From: Gentiana macrophylla
Lineage: Eukaryota > Streptophyta > Magnoliopsida > Gentianales > Gentianaceae
Direction: 5' to 3'
Assembly: GCA_026214975.1 (NCBI GenBank)
Contig: CM047808.1
Coordinates: 7,119,262-7,183,261, forward strand
DNA: 64,000 nt
Positions 47,791-60,000 of the stretch are shown in pieces (position 1 is the stretch's first letter; each line of letters begins with the position of its first letter). The notes beneath the pieces are model-generated. The model was not told the origin of the DNA, made no database searches, and worked only from the letters and a program-made list of their open reading frames with translations. The position numbers and the translations under genes were made by a program.

Positions 47791-48457
47791 TGTGTAAAAG
47801 GGTATTTTTGTCCATTTATTATGAATTTGTCCTTTTTAATTACATAAAATCTAGTAACGTCGTTCTGGACCCATTTATAATTATTTTTTGTCCATCTGAT
47901 CCATTTCTCCCTTTTGTTAAATAGTCAAGTATGTATCTATTTACGATTTACATTATTTGTATACATTATCTTAAATTAATTGAGGTTGTGTCACATGTCA
48001 ATAATTGTAACAATATTTATATATTATAATTCATACGACAAACAAAAAAAAAAAGAGCAAATCAAAAGGCAATTTTAAACGAAGTATACGAGAAAATATA
48101 TAAAATGTAAGGTTATTATCACAACGTACAAAATCTGCTTTAGTTAAGAAAAAAGCATATGGCGTGTATTGCATGTGCATGTAACTTTATTTCAGCCAAA
48201 ATTATGCCCCCCGTGAGCATATTATTTTGTTATTTACAGAAAAACGGTTAAACCGTAACCGTAAGGGATGCATAAAATGAAATGAAAATATCATTTTCCT
48301 TTACATATTTGTTCCAAGTTTTTTTTGTTAGAATAATATATAATTAGGGCCCTTTAGGTGCTAAGCAGAAAGACACAGCTTGGCCCATTTTTGTCATTTG
48401 CCAGTTGTATTCTTTACCTCAATTTGGCATCTCCGGCCAATTAATTAATTGCACAAC
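47791..48457. other. AT-rich intergenic sequence
   Basis: No gene, repeat boundary or RNA gene recognised. Confidence 0.5.
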
Positions 48458-48467
48458 TTGGATTATT

Positions 48468-49072
48468 ATTTTTTTTTTTTTTGTATAAACCGGATATTTA
48501 TATATAACAAAATTGATTAAGACTGTACAAGCGTTTAAAATAAAAGGTAGAAACAAAAACTATACATCAAAAGATGCGAGAACCAAATTGCAGTCTTAAC
48601 TACGCTGCGCTTAAATGTATTTCTCGTCTTTCGAAGCAACCAGAGATATTAACACCGATTTCGAGTCCTATGCCGATCTGTGTGGTGGAACTCTTCATTA
48701 CGCAAAGAATAAATGATTGAAATTAACTCCGGAAGAGAAGTCTCCAAAACACAATATTGTCATTCTTATACATATCTTTCGAGGATGACACTTGTCGAGC
48801 CGTCTGGGGACAACATGAATATTGAAGAATTCTGCGCGATGTTGGTGGTGCAGACAATTTCTTTCCACATCCCACTCACCCACCAACAATCTCTAAGAAC
48901 ATGTAAAATCGATTCATTTATGAAGTACTCACATGAGGTACAAGTATCATTTTCAATGATATGTCTCGCAGCAAGTGTGCCAGCCGTGGGGAGGAATTCA
49001 TACAAACGAAATGGAGAAGATGACACGCCGAAGCGCCCCGATACTTCAGATTCGTTTCAGTTCACATTATCA
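48468..49072 (-). mobile_element. 5'-truncated LINE with poly(A) and 10-bp target duplication
   Basis: The minus-strand frame 49026-48766 encodes the zf-RVT domain of plant L1-type LINEs: LAARHIIENDTCTSCEYF then ESILHVLRDC, with the Cys/His pattern C-x2-C...H-x4-C. The 3' end runs to a (T)n on the plus strand (48469-48482), i.e. a poly(A) tail. ttggattatt flanks it on both sides (48458-48467 and 49073-49082). This is the signature of target-primed insertion with 5' truncation; only the last 605 bp remain. Confidence 0.85.
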
Positions 49073-49082
49073 TTGGATTATT

Positions 49083-49755
49083 GATTATTGCTTAGTTGAA
49101 TACACCACTTAATTAATTTTCTTCATTGCCTAATCTAAAAAATTCTTCTATCGCGGTGAACATCCTCCGATGATTCCTATAAGGTATTAAAAATCGATTA
49201 TTTCACCGAATTTCGATGATACCGTTGAAAGTGGTAATGTTTCACCAAATGAATCATTGAAACATGTTCATTGCAGATGATCCGGACTTCTCGCTAAACT
49301 ACCCGAAAGGGTAGCATTGTCATTAGATTTTATAAAAATCAAACTCTTTTTAAACACAAGAAACACTTCATTGTATCTTTTGGTAATAAATTCAATATCT
49401 TTTTCTACTAATTGCCTATTTTGGCATATCTTTTATCAACCAAATCTAATCTTATTGTGATAGTGAAGGTTTTTGGTTAATCGTGAATACAAAATTTCCA
49501 GAGTTATTGTATTTTTCAACACTTCATCTCATTAAGTTATAACATAATAACAATTACAAGTTAGAAATGAGAACCACTTATAATTGAAAATGATTAACAA
49601 AGTTGATTTCCAAATTAAAAATCTTTAATTATCAACATAAACTTTGCCTCATATTAGCCTTCTTGTCCCCAAAATAATAAGTGTTATCATTACTATAAAA
49701 AAATTATTTCAACACAGAAAACCTCACAAATAAATAATTAAATTTAGCAGAACTT
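49083..49755. other. AT-rich, no gene seen
   Basis: Nothing recognisable. It ends where copy B of the duplicated block starts. Confidence 0.5.
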
Positions 49756-49879
49756 AGCCACACACACCATTAACTGCAATACATCATCATCATCATCAAA
49801 CTTCCTCTGAAAAAGAATATAAGGGCATTTTAAGTCGATTTCAGAAAATAAAAGGGCATTTTTAGTCACACCACATCAA

Positions 49880-50000
49880 TTTGGGTTGAAATTTTGCTCA
49901 TAAAGTGTTGGCTGCCACTGAGTTTACTGCTGGCCCAGGTGGAAGGGACCAGGGTTCGATTCTCCCATCCCCACATTTCGTTTCGGAAAAAGAAAAAAAA
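49880..50000 (+). mobile_element. SINE-like insertion in copy B
   Basis: About 120 bases absent from copy A. It contains a pol III box-B-like word, gggttcgattct, preceded about 40 bases upstream by a box-A-like tggctgccactgag, and ends in an A-rich tail (aaaaagaaaaaaaa). Short AT-rich words at the two ends could be the target duplication, but the A-rich context makes its length ambiguous. Size and layout fit a tRNA-derived SINE. Confidence 0.7.
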
Positions 50001-50184
50001 ATTACCGTTTCTTGGACCACGGTACAATCTACTTTTCCAACATCGACTGTCACAAAAGACCGTGTGAAAATCGGTTCTAAGCTCTAAAAACGTCTTTCCA
50101 CCGTGGGGCCACGTCAAAACACTCTGGTGACACAAAAAGCGTCCGAAAAAGAACTCAAGAACCAATGGCTGCGATCCGAGGCAC

Positions 50185-50588
50185 CTATACCGGGAAATCT
50201 TCGATTTCATCCATCCATGGATTCTCCTCTTTTGTGGGATTAACCGTCTTAACGAGCGCCAAACCGCGCTTATTACACTTAAATCCGAACCAAATGCAAT
50301 CGCCAAGTCCTATCACCTTTCTTGATCCTACCTCGGATTATGTATAAGCCAATTCATACCACAAAGAGCTACTAGAAGTGTTACCAAACCTATACAATGT
50401 CATTCTTGATGACTCCATATGCCATTCACTTAATTCAAGATTCTTCTCCAACTCGTCCAATACCGCTCGTCCACCTGCATGTATACAGAAATGCTCAAAC
50501 GCGAGCTTGAAATCCGGTATATACGGCTTAATCTTCATGTTGAAAACTTTTCTTGCAACTAAAGTAACAAAGAACAATAGTTGTTCAG
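50185..50588 (-). pseudogene. KCS: 3-ketoacyl-CoA synthase 3' fragment (copy B)
   Basis: Same fragment as 10745-11152. It reads [54 protein letters not shown] and [13 protein letters not shown], then shifts frame. It ends NPTKEENPWMDEIEDFPV and a stop (50185-50187), the normal KCS C-terminus. Copy B is closer to an intact enzyme (FGNTSSSS kept, PWMDEI kept, stop kept). The missing N-terminal three quarters, including the catalytic Cys region, means no enzyme is made. Confidence 0.87.
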
Positions 50589-51786
50589 AGGGATACCTTC
50601 GTCCTCTGATCAGAACGACTCCGCCTGATCATAGGGGTACCTTCGTCCTCTTCTTCACCACCTTTCTCCGGGATTTTAATGGTAAGGGCTGTAATGTTTG
50701 TCCTCAGAGTCAAAGGAATGAGAACACTCTCCTCCTGATGAGTTGGTTGGGACCTAGTCATGATAGCACTAAGGGGCACCGCGTTAACAGCTATATCCCC
50801 AGTCCGGGAAAGAAGACGCTTGTAAGAATTCGTCCCTTCTGTAGACGCTCTTGATCTCGACTCCCCTCCCACGGTATTTGGCGTGATACAATGAGGGCAA
50901 TCACTGTAAACAAAGGGACATAGATAAATGTCAGGCCTTGAAAGTCAGAAGATACAATAAAAGGTTAGAGTTTATATTTCTACAAGAATCATGCTCCGCA
51001 ACATTTAAGGGCTCAAAGGGCTCCGGCCCATTATCGTACAGCCGGGCTGCGTCAAGCAGCTTTGACGACAATTCCTTATCAAGAATAAAGAAGTTGCTGT
51101 TAAGAATGGTATGCACATCGGCGAAATACCCAAGTCGAGCGTGGGATACTTGTCTAGAGTGGCCGTTACCCACCGGCTCAACTCAACCTGATTCCCACAC
51201 CTTACAAAGAAGAATCATGTTCTCCAGTTACTGGCCGGCGAAGCACCATTAGTAATGTAGGCTTGAACTTCGGGACGACGAGGGAAAGTGTACCACTCAC
51301 TCGGTCCAAGATTCTTCTGGATGTGATGGAAGCATTGGAACAGAGGGACCCTAAAGCAAACATTCGCCATCCTGCAGAGGATGGAGAACCCGATTATACT
51401 CCTAACCCCGTTATGAGTCACTTGTGCAGCACCGATCTTGTAGCATCGAAGCACATCCAGAAATGCCGGGCACCGGGGCAGCCATAATCCACACCTTTAA
51501 CCGGCCTCTAGATGGCACCGAACCCGCCAAGGGATGACAGCATATGGCGCGTTCCTCCGGAAGTGTGGGGTATAAATCCCCGATATATGTTATACTCCTG
51601 ACATATGTAGTCCAGGATGCGTTCGTCAAGTACGGAAGCTCTCCCGAAACTACCCATAAGACGTTGGGTACCCTCTTGAATCCACAAACGGGTTGCCGGG
51701 TCAGAAGTCTCAAAATAACGGTAGGAGGAAGCACCGGCTAAATCGGTTGAGGCACTCTCTACCTCAAGACCATTCTCCTTTTCCAT
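50589..51786 (-). pseudogene. Gypsy antisense ORF (Transposase_28-like) fragment, copy B
   Basis: Counterpart of 11153-12357. Pieces: 51786-51508 (MEKENGLEVESASTDLAG..., DERILDYICQEYNIYRGF), 51454-51215 (LRCYKIGAAQVTHNGVRS, IIGFSILCRMANVCF, WYTFPRRPEVQAYI) and 51173-50931 (FADVHTILNSNFFILDKEL). The LRCYKIG...HNGV..IIGF core matches the antisense ORF of the Tat element in this window. Frames change between pieces. Confidence 0.72.
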
Positions 51787-52656
51787 GGAATTTTCTACAA
51801 AAACACTCGTGGGGGTCGAAACTCTAGCTCTCCTCGTCGAGAAGAAGTAAAAGGAAAGGGAGATTTAAACGGGGAAATAAGCAATGAATACTTACGTTGA
51901 AATCGTCAGATATAACAGTGCTTTATGCCTGCCAAAACGTAATGGAATTGTTGATATGACAGGGGGCTATAAGCCTCAACATGTTCTCGAAAACCGTCAC
52001 TTGAAATGGGTAGGAGACGCCTCGTATTTCAAAAAAGAACATGAAGGCAAAAGTTATAACATCACACTGCCACCTGGCATCGTTGACTATATCCAACCTG
52101 TTAAGGAAAGACCGAGCTGCGGCTCGACCAAGTCAAACCAGCCTAACATCTAACTCAGATCCGTCCTGACCTCAAGAGTTCAGCTGGATCTTGAGGCTTA
52201 TGACGATACCAGATTTCACCGCTCCACGTGTCAGGCACATGACATCCCAAGTAATGACAAGAATAGACCTAATACCCTAAGCGCAAGGGCCAAGAGCCCC
52301 ATCATAAGCTAAGGGCCGGCGAGTCCTCATGAAGGAAGGTTGTTCAGTCATCTCCTATTCACCATGATTCGGTCGGGACCGGCGAGGAGCGTGTCTACGC
52401 ACCCGGTCCGCCCGGCTCTAGCATCTCGCCGCAAGTCGGTTAGAGAATATAATAAGGATAATAATTATACGATAATTATGGGAAGAATCCTAAGTCTTTA
52501 AGGCTCCGATCTTTATCATTTAAACATGGATATTTGAATATCACAATTATCTCCTAAAATCGAGGATAATCCCAAAATTATCTCAGAACTTGAATAACAC
52601 TTAAAACAGAGTCCACATTGGACACGGCCCACGCAAGCCTGAGAGCACCATCGCCC
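51787..52656. other. Undetermined sequence of copy B
   Basis: Counterpart of 12358-13232. The 89-codon open frame at 51884-52153 is preserved between copies but unrecognised. Confidence 0.4.
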
Positions 52657-52863
52657 CAGTGGAGGATCCATAAATTTATCTCGATGGGGTCACCTGAGTC
52701 AAAATCTACATTTTTTATATCGAAAATTTATTTCAATCAAGTCGGAGCCTAAAATCGCATTTTTAAAGAAAAACGACGTTTTTAACAATAAAACTACATC
52801 GTTTTAATACTAAAAATATTAGGATCGGTGGCCACGTGACCCCACCCCATTACACATAGCTCC
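52657..52863. mobile_element. hAT-type MITE, copy B, right end deleted
   Basis: Same insertion as 13233-13458. The left end (cagtggaggatcca) and left target copy (catcgccc) are present. On the right, about a dozen bases covering the terminal repeat and part of the second target copy are missing (agctcc|accccatatataaac). Confidence 0.8.
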
Positions 52864-53183
52864 ACCCCATATATAAACATCTACAAAGAAAAACTACGAT
52901 AGCCTTGATTCCAACATACACATTGGACACGTGAGAGATCACAGAAATTCTCGCGCCGCCTAAATCTCCCCAAAAACTCTCTCTCACCTTCTTAAAATTG
53001 TAGGGATCGTTTACACAAATCAATCAAGAATGAAATGCTTCAAAACATGAAATGCTAAAAAAATACTCTTGATACTACACTTTACCTCAAACCAAATCCG
53101 CTTAATCCATCATTGAAACGAAACTCCACATCTCGATTTCCTATATCAAATACTATTCTAAATCAATAAATATCTTATAAAGC

Positions 53184-53189
<6 letters not shown>

Positions 53190-53230
<41 letters not shown>
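53190..53230. repeat. (TA)n tract, empty Helitron site
   Basis: 'aagcaactatatata' here is the unoccupied version of the Helitron insertion site in copy A. Confidence 0.88.
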
Positions 53231-53231
<1 letters not shown>

Positions 53232-53591
53232 TGGAAAAAAAATTAATTATTAAAATATTTACCGTTTTCTTCAAGACTCAATAAAATTGGTTTCTCTTTG
53301 TGCTTGGTAATTGACTCAAGAAGATGTTCCAAAGCCCTTATCCTCATTTCTTCTTCCACTATTTATTTCTCCTTCCTTCTATTTTTTTTTTCCTTCACAT
53401 TCCTTCTTCTTTCATAGATAAAACTCTTTGATTCCTCTGTCTTTTTCCAAAGAACCGTCCCTACCCTCATTACTATGCACATGCAACCATCAAATCACTT
53501 AAGAGGTGGATTTTTAATATTGTAACGCTCTATATTTATTGACGAATGAATAGTCACTAATAATCCTAGTCACAAAAAAAAAAAAAAATAA

Positions 53592-53594
<3 letters not shown>

Positions 53595-53663
<69 letters not shown>
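53595..53663. repeat. (TA)n microsatellite upstream of the CNL gene
   Basis: TA tract about 350 bases before the CNL start codon, flanked by A-rich and T-rich runs. Copy A lacks it. Confidence 0.88.
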
Positions 53664-53667
<4 letters not shown>

Positions 53668-54011
53668 TTTTTTTTTTTTTTTTTTTTTTGCATTCTTGTT
53701 ATTTTAGAGTTACTTTGCACTTTCGGATTAAATACGGATAATTTTATCAAAATTGGTTTAGGGTATTACAAAATTAATGTGGATTTTTAAAATAAAGGTG
53801 AGGTTCAAAGAAATGTGTAGTTGTGCAATTGCTTGACTCAGCAAAGAGTCGACCTAGCTATTAAGTTGACTTGTGAAAAGACTTGACATTGCTAATCTCT
53901 CTATTTTAACTCTTTTTGCTAAAGCCAGTTTTGTAAAGAAACTACACACACTACTAATTTTTTTGTCAGAAAGCTCTACTAATATTGAAAGTTTAGCTTA
54001 CCAACTCTTCA

Positions 54012-57000
54012 ATGGCGGAGCAAATCCCACTTGCTTCATTGGGATTCATCCTAGAAAATCTGAAAGAACTTATCCTCTACTATTATAAATTAACAAGTGG
54101 GCTCGATGAAAAAGTGAAGACACTGGTTGGTGACCTTGACTTGATGAAGGCTTTCGTCACAGAGTACTCAAAAAAGGACACAGACAACGCTATTCTTCAG
54201 CAGCTAGGTAATGATGTTAGAAATATGGTGCACGATGCTGAAGACTTCATTGACGAATATATCCTTACTCAGGCTAAAAGGAAAGCTGGAAGTATAGCGT
54301 ACAAAGCAGTTCATCCGTTCGATTATTTTTTTAGTCGTAGGGATTTATTGAAACGGATTGAAAAACTGAGTTTAGACACAAAAACTTTTAATCAAGAAAA
54401 GGCACCTCTTGGTTTGAAGTTGAAGAAGTCTGAGGATGCAGCAGCAGCTGGCCAAGGTGGAAAGAAGAAGAAAAAGGTAACAACATATATATCATATGTC
54501 CCTTCTGGAAAATTCTATCGCGGAGACTTTTTTTATACATAGAGAGTTCCACTAGGTATCCAATGGAAACACAACACGTGTTGTTAGATACAAATCAGAA
54601 ACAAATTAGTCTCGGCAGTAGAATTTCCCGACTCCTCGTCTCCTGATTTCGTTTTTTATTTTTTGGCGTCGTTTTGCTTTTTAATTTAATTAAAAACAAC
54701 TAAAACTCCGACCTTGAGATGAGATCCTTGGAGCAGCTGTAATTGATCATCATTTTGGCTGATAGAGTCTATTGTGCCATTTAGATCCTCTCACACGGTG
54801 GCGGATGCAGGATCTCGGATAAGGGTCAATAACATTTTTAAAAACAAATAAAAAAATTAAAAGAGGCAAACTATAGGCATAATACATATACTAGTGTATT
54901 TTTCTCGGATAAAGGAGGGCAATTGGCCCTCCTTACTTGTATGTAGGTCCCTCACTGCTCTCACACATACTAGTATCGAGAGATCTCTCAAATACAAGTT
55001 GATCCTTCCACACACATTCAAAATGTGAAAATAATATAGTAGTAGATTTTTCTCCAAAACTACGTCGTAAACACTTGTATTTGAAAGATCATTTAAGCCC
55101 AATACATGATTCTTACTCCATTTAGCGGTTTGAAAAAAAGAAAGCGAACTTGTTAAAATAAAAAATGTTGTAAATCAATAATAATAATAATAGAAGAAAG
55201 CAAAGAGAGAAAAGACAGACAAAATGTAGAAGAAAAATGGCTTGTATCTTATTCTAAAGGTATATGAGGTATTTATCATAGAAATTACAGTGTAAACAAA
55301 ATAAAGTAATTGAACCAGAACATCTACGTAAATGGTCTTGAATAATAAATAATCCATAAAATTTATATTTTACATAGCACTCCCCATGGGATTTCTATTA
55401 TTCAACATACAAAAGATATGATACGCCCCATTAAAACCTTACTAAGAAAAAAAACCTAGTGGAAAAAAAATCTTATTAAAGGAAAAAAATATACATATTT
55501 ATATGTGTTTACTCCTCCTGAACCAAGCATCAATTTAGACCTTTCAAGCGTCGTTTCGCAATGCTCATTCACCAATCTTTCAAATGTTGCAGTCGGCGTT
55601 GTCTTTTGTCAATAAATCCGACAGATTATTAATTGATCGAATCTGTTGCACATCAATCTCTCTATTCTCTTATAGGGTCAGGAGTAAAGAAGAATTTGAG
55701 TGAAATATGTTTTGTTCTATCTCCTTTAATATATCGTCCCTTCAATTGAGATATACAAGTTGCATTGTCTTCATGTAATACAGTTGGATGATTTTTTCAG
55801 TTGATTATAGACAACGTCTCAATTAATAAATGGTTGAATTGATTTTTCTCAATTTAGTTGCATAACGTATATTTCATGTACTATAAACTTTGCTAGAAAA
55901 ACCTACTAAGAAAAAACTAGACAAATAAAATAGTTCATCTCATGTGCGTTTTTATGTGTTGTACTGACTCCCTCGTTATAAAACCTTTAACTAAGAAGAC
56001 CTTATGGGAAAAAAAAAAACTTAATTATGGGGAAAAAATGTACAATCACTGGCATTTAGTATCAAATCCACAAAATAGTTTTGAAGTTGTTTACTCCTCC
56101 TGACAAAAACAGTCTTTCAAATTTACGCATTTCAGTACTACAAACATATTTCTCCAAGGATAGATGTAAGAATGGTCTTAGTGAGCATATTTACTAGAGC
56201 GTACTTTTTGTATATCACCACTTTTCTAGGATGCACATAGATGATTGAATGTAGAGGCTAAATATTGTCATAGTAGTGAGTATGCTTACAGGGGCGGACC
56301 CACATTCATTAGGGTGGGGTCACGTCACCCCACTGAGATCCGAGAATTTTTTTTAGTATTAAAATAATATAGTTTTGTTGTTAAAAAATTCCATTTTGTC
56401 GCTAAAAAATGTTGCTTTAGGCTTCGGTCACCCCACTGGAACAATTTTTTTGACAGAAAATATAGTTTAATACTCCGGTGACACCACTGAAATTAATTTC
56501 TGGATCCACTACTACTCACTACTCTTTTGTACAACACATTCAACACAATCAACACCGTAAGCATGAAAACAATGAGGGAATTAATACAATCGCAATTCAC
56601 ATGCATATATTTTCACTATCACGCATCGTAATTCTATAAAATTCATGACATTAAACATGAGTTACTTATATATTCCTTCCTCGACATAAATCTACTTAAC
56701 TGGTCATATTTTACATTTAACATGGATGTTACGGACCTTTACAACTTAACAATATGCATGTTGCGATTGTTATAATATTTCATTTATGAAATCCATCAAG
56801 GATTTTCATACCAATATTTGTGTCTAATGACTCGTATATATATGCGGTCATGGCACATACAAACTCAAAGTTATTGCAAAGATACTGATTAGCGGAACTT
56901 AATATTATCAATAATGGGAGAATATAATTGATAATTATTTCATCATTAACAAACCAAAAACCTTCGATTCAAACTCAACCTCAATTGTTTATTCCATTTT

Positions 57001-60000
57001 TACCTAGTCTGAGTGTTTTTGACACTCTGCTTAGGTTATGGATGGAAGATATAAATAATAATAGCAATTAAAGAGGCAAATATGTCGCTACTTATGAAAA
57101 TTATTAAAGTAAGACAATGGATTTTTGGTATTTCTTCTATTTTTCTTAGAAAAATATTATGCGAAATTTGCATAATATCTATCATTCGGGGGTTTTATAT
57201 CAATGAATATTATGTGAACTTATTGTTCATTTATGTCAATATTTGCCACGACATGTAATTCATAATAGATTTTTCTCCCCATATTCACGGACAACACCTT
57301 TTCACAATCGATATCTATAAAATTTACGATAATCCGTGACAGATTAAACATTTCAATGTGAGATCCTCTTATACGGGTATCAACAAACTTCTTTAATATT
57401 TTTTCAGTTTGTGGAGAAATATTATCTCTTTTAGAGATATTATATCATTTATCACAATTATGGATACAATATATCGGGTTATACCAATGTTTTTGAATCA
57501 CCAACTCAATTCTCGTGGAATTTTTTTTACGTCATAATTTTCACAAAAAAAGATTGTCATAACCACAGTTACCAATATATTCAAAATCATTGCATGCATC
57601 TTAATTATTTAATTTTGTCACGTTCGATTCAGGGAATGAATTTGTGTAATATGATGCATCTTATATAATCTCATCATTTCCAAACATATTACTTATACAC
57701 ATTCTGTCCGTAAAATGGTATTGAATGTTAGGAAATTAGCGCGGGAACGCAGCGGAATTTAAAATTTGATTTCCTTTTACCAAGATCAACTTTGTTTAAG
57801 CAACAAGCATAAAAGAAGTAAACGAGAAAGTTACCTTGGATGGTCTAAAATATCGAAGCTTTATCGTCTATGGTTGATGGTCCAAATACCGAGCCGTCCA
57901 AGTGTCCGGCCTCTAGCGGTAATCCACACGAACAACCGCCAGAATCCTTGAAGGACTGCTACCGGAATCCCTAAACGAGAAAGTTACTGGTGAACTGTTG
58001 ATGATGCAATAGCAGTAGAGCCTTGTAGTATATACAAGGTTCCCTTCTTGACACCCTTGAGCATCACAGCTGAATCTTTGTAGACATTCAGCACTTCACC
58101 TTCACTCTTGAAATTAAACCCCCTTATTGTCCAGTAGACTACGATATGAGAAATTCTTGGTCATATGTGGAACATGTCTAACATCTTTCAGTGTGCAGAA
58201 TCTACCATCCTCTGTCCTCAACTAAATTGAGCCATTTCCCACTATCTTGCATACCTTGTTGTTGGCCATAGAAGTATGCCCTCCATCTATTTGCACGCAA
58301 GTTGAGAACCACTCCTTGTGTGGACAAATATGATAGGATACTCCAGAGTCTAGGATACACACATCAGCATGATGTGTTGACTCCCTTGCTACCAGAACCA
58401 GTTCCTCATCTGAGTCATGCCCAGTTGCCAAAACAGTTGTTCTAGAATTGCTATCATGCTGCTTCTTCTTCCTTATACAATTGGACTTTCAATGCCCGTG
58501 CTTCTTACAGTAATTATAGACATCTATGGAATTAGGATATTTGGTCCCAAATTTCTTGGATTTCTTCTTCCCAGACTGCCCATGCCTTTTTCCCACTGGT
58601 GCTACTGACTACCAAGCCAGCTGCCTGGCTGTCTATGCATGCTACTTTATGTCTCAGCTCCCTAGAAGCCACTGTATCATTTCCAATAATAAAGGACTAC
58701 ACAAAATTCTCATATGATGTTGGTAATGACACCAACAGGATTAGAGTTTCATCTTCATCCTCAATCTTAACATCAATATTCTTCAAATCAAACAATATTG
58801 AGCTGATCAAGATGATCTCTCAGCTGAATACCTTCATGTATCCTCAAACTAAACAAACGTTGATTTTACAGCAACTTGTTGGTTAATGACTTAGTCATAT
58901 ACAGACTTTCAAGCTTCGACCAAAGACCAGTTGTAGTGTCTTCCTCTGCAACTTTTGTGATAACATCATCTGATAGGCACAACATGATGGTTGAATGTGC
59001 CTTCTCCTCCAGACTGACCATCTGATCGAAACTGACACCCCATTTATCGGATAAAGGAGTCCACAACCCTTGTTGCTTTAACAGGTCACATATTGATCTA
59101 CCATAAACTAAAGCTATTCTTCCCTATAAACTTGTCGATTTTCACGTTAATTGCTGACATCTTTCTTGCCAAAGAATAGGCCTTTTGATCATAAAACCTA
59201 GTGTCGGTGAAGACCAAATATGCTCAACTGCGGATATTCCCTGAAACCTACTCTTTGATACCATTTTGTTATAACAAATGACAAGCAAAGAATAGAACAT
59301 AAACAGTCTAACACGAACAAACAATCAACAGAAACAAGAAGAACACATCGATCTAACGTGGTTTCCGGCATAATGCCGACTACTCTTCGTATAGAAACGG
59401 AGATATTTTATTATGCACATGATACACACTACATTGATATATTACAATCATTGGGTATTTATAGCCTTGGTAACCAACCCTAACCGCCATTATGACACTG
59501 TCGAAGTTTCCATAAATGCCTCAAATGTGACTCAACTCAGCTGAGTAACTCAGCTCAGTAATCAATTCAGACGCAAAAGCTCAGTAGCATTCAACAGCTC
59601 AGCATACCACTCTGCTGACAGACGGACCTCAGCTGCACTTCACTCAGCTGACTTTCAAGACTTGAACACTGATCATCAGCCCATCACATAGCTGATCCCA
59701 GATAGCTTTGCCAGATTCAGACGTAGAGTCTCGTGTTGTAAAACTATAATAACAATAATAGAAAAGAAAGAGAAAAAAATTAAAACAAATAAAGAAGAAG
59801 AATTGCTTGTATAATATTCCAAAGGTATATAAATTCTGTTTTTACTTACCTTCAATTCAGATTTGTCTTTTGTCATATGCATTAGCTATTTGTGTGATTG
59901 ATCTTTCTTCTTTTTTGTCTCAATATGAACAGGCTCAAGTTGTGGAGGAGGACAATGTGGTTGGCTTTGAGGATGAGGCCGAAGCTGTAATTAAACTACT

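Larger units (their letters stand above)
49756..53870. repeat. Duplicated block copy B
   Basis: Collinear with the three pieces of copy A (691-776, 10515-13793, 20287-20829), but uninterrupted by the copia element, the Helitron or the CACTA element. It carries its own SINE-like insertion, and it runs into the CNL gene. Single-base differences and small indels are spread along its length. Confidence 0.9.
54477..59932 (+). other. 5.5 kb CNL intron full of retroelement debris
   Basis: Separates the coiled-coil exon from the NB-LRR exon. Contents in order: a hAT-like scrap (54796-54850), an LTR-like stretch (55165-56110), a hAT-like MITE (56289-56505), AT-rich sequence without features (56510-57725), a reverse LTR fragment (57728-58003) and a reverse copia element with LTR (58003-59754). 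CNL genes of this group commonly have no intron or a short one here, so the size comes from insertions. Confidence 0.8.

Noticed and set aside
49915..49975. Possible tRNA gene (gggttcgattct word)
   Set aside because: No acceptor stem or anticodon arm can be drawn; box-A/box-B spacing, A tail and absence from copy A fit a SINE better.
50185..50588. KCS as a functional host gene
   Set aside because: Only the last quarter of the protein is present, with a frameshift after ELAY and no upstream exon or promoter.
59807..59932. Extra N-terminal residues (YNIPKVYKF...) of the NB-LRR exon
   Set aside because: They are intron sequence before a clear acceptor (gaacag|gctcaa), and the frame there has no ATG start; exon 1 supplies the true N-terminus.
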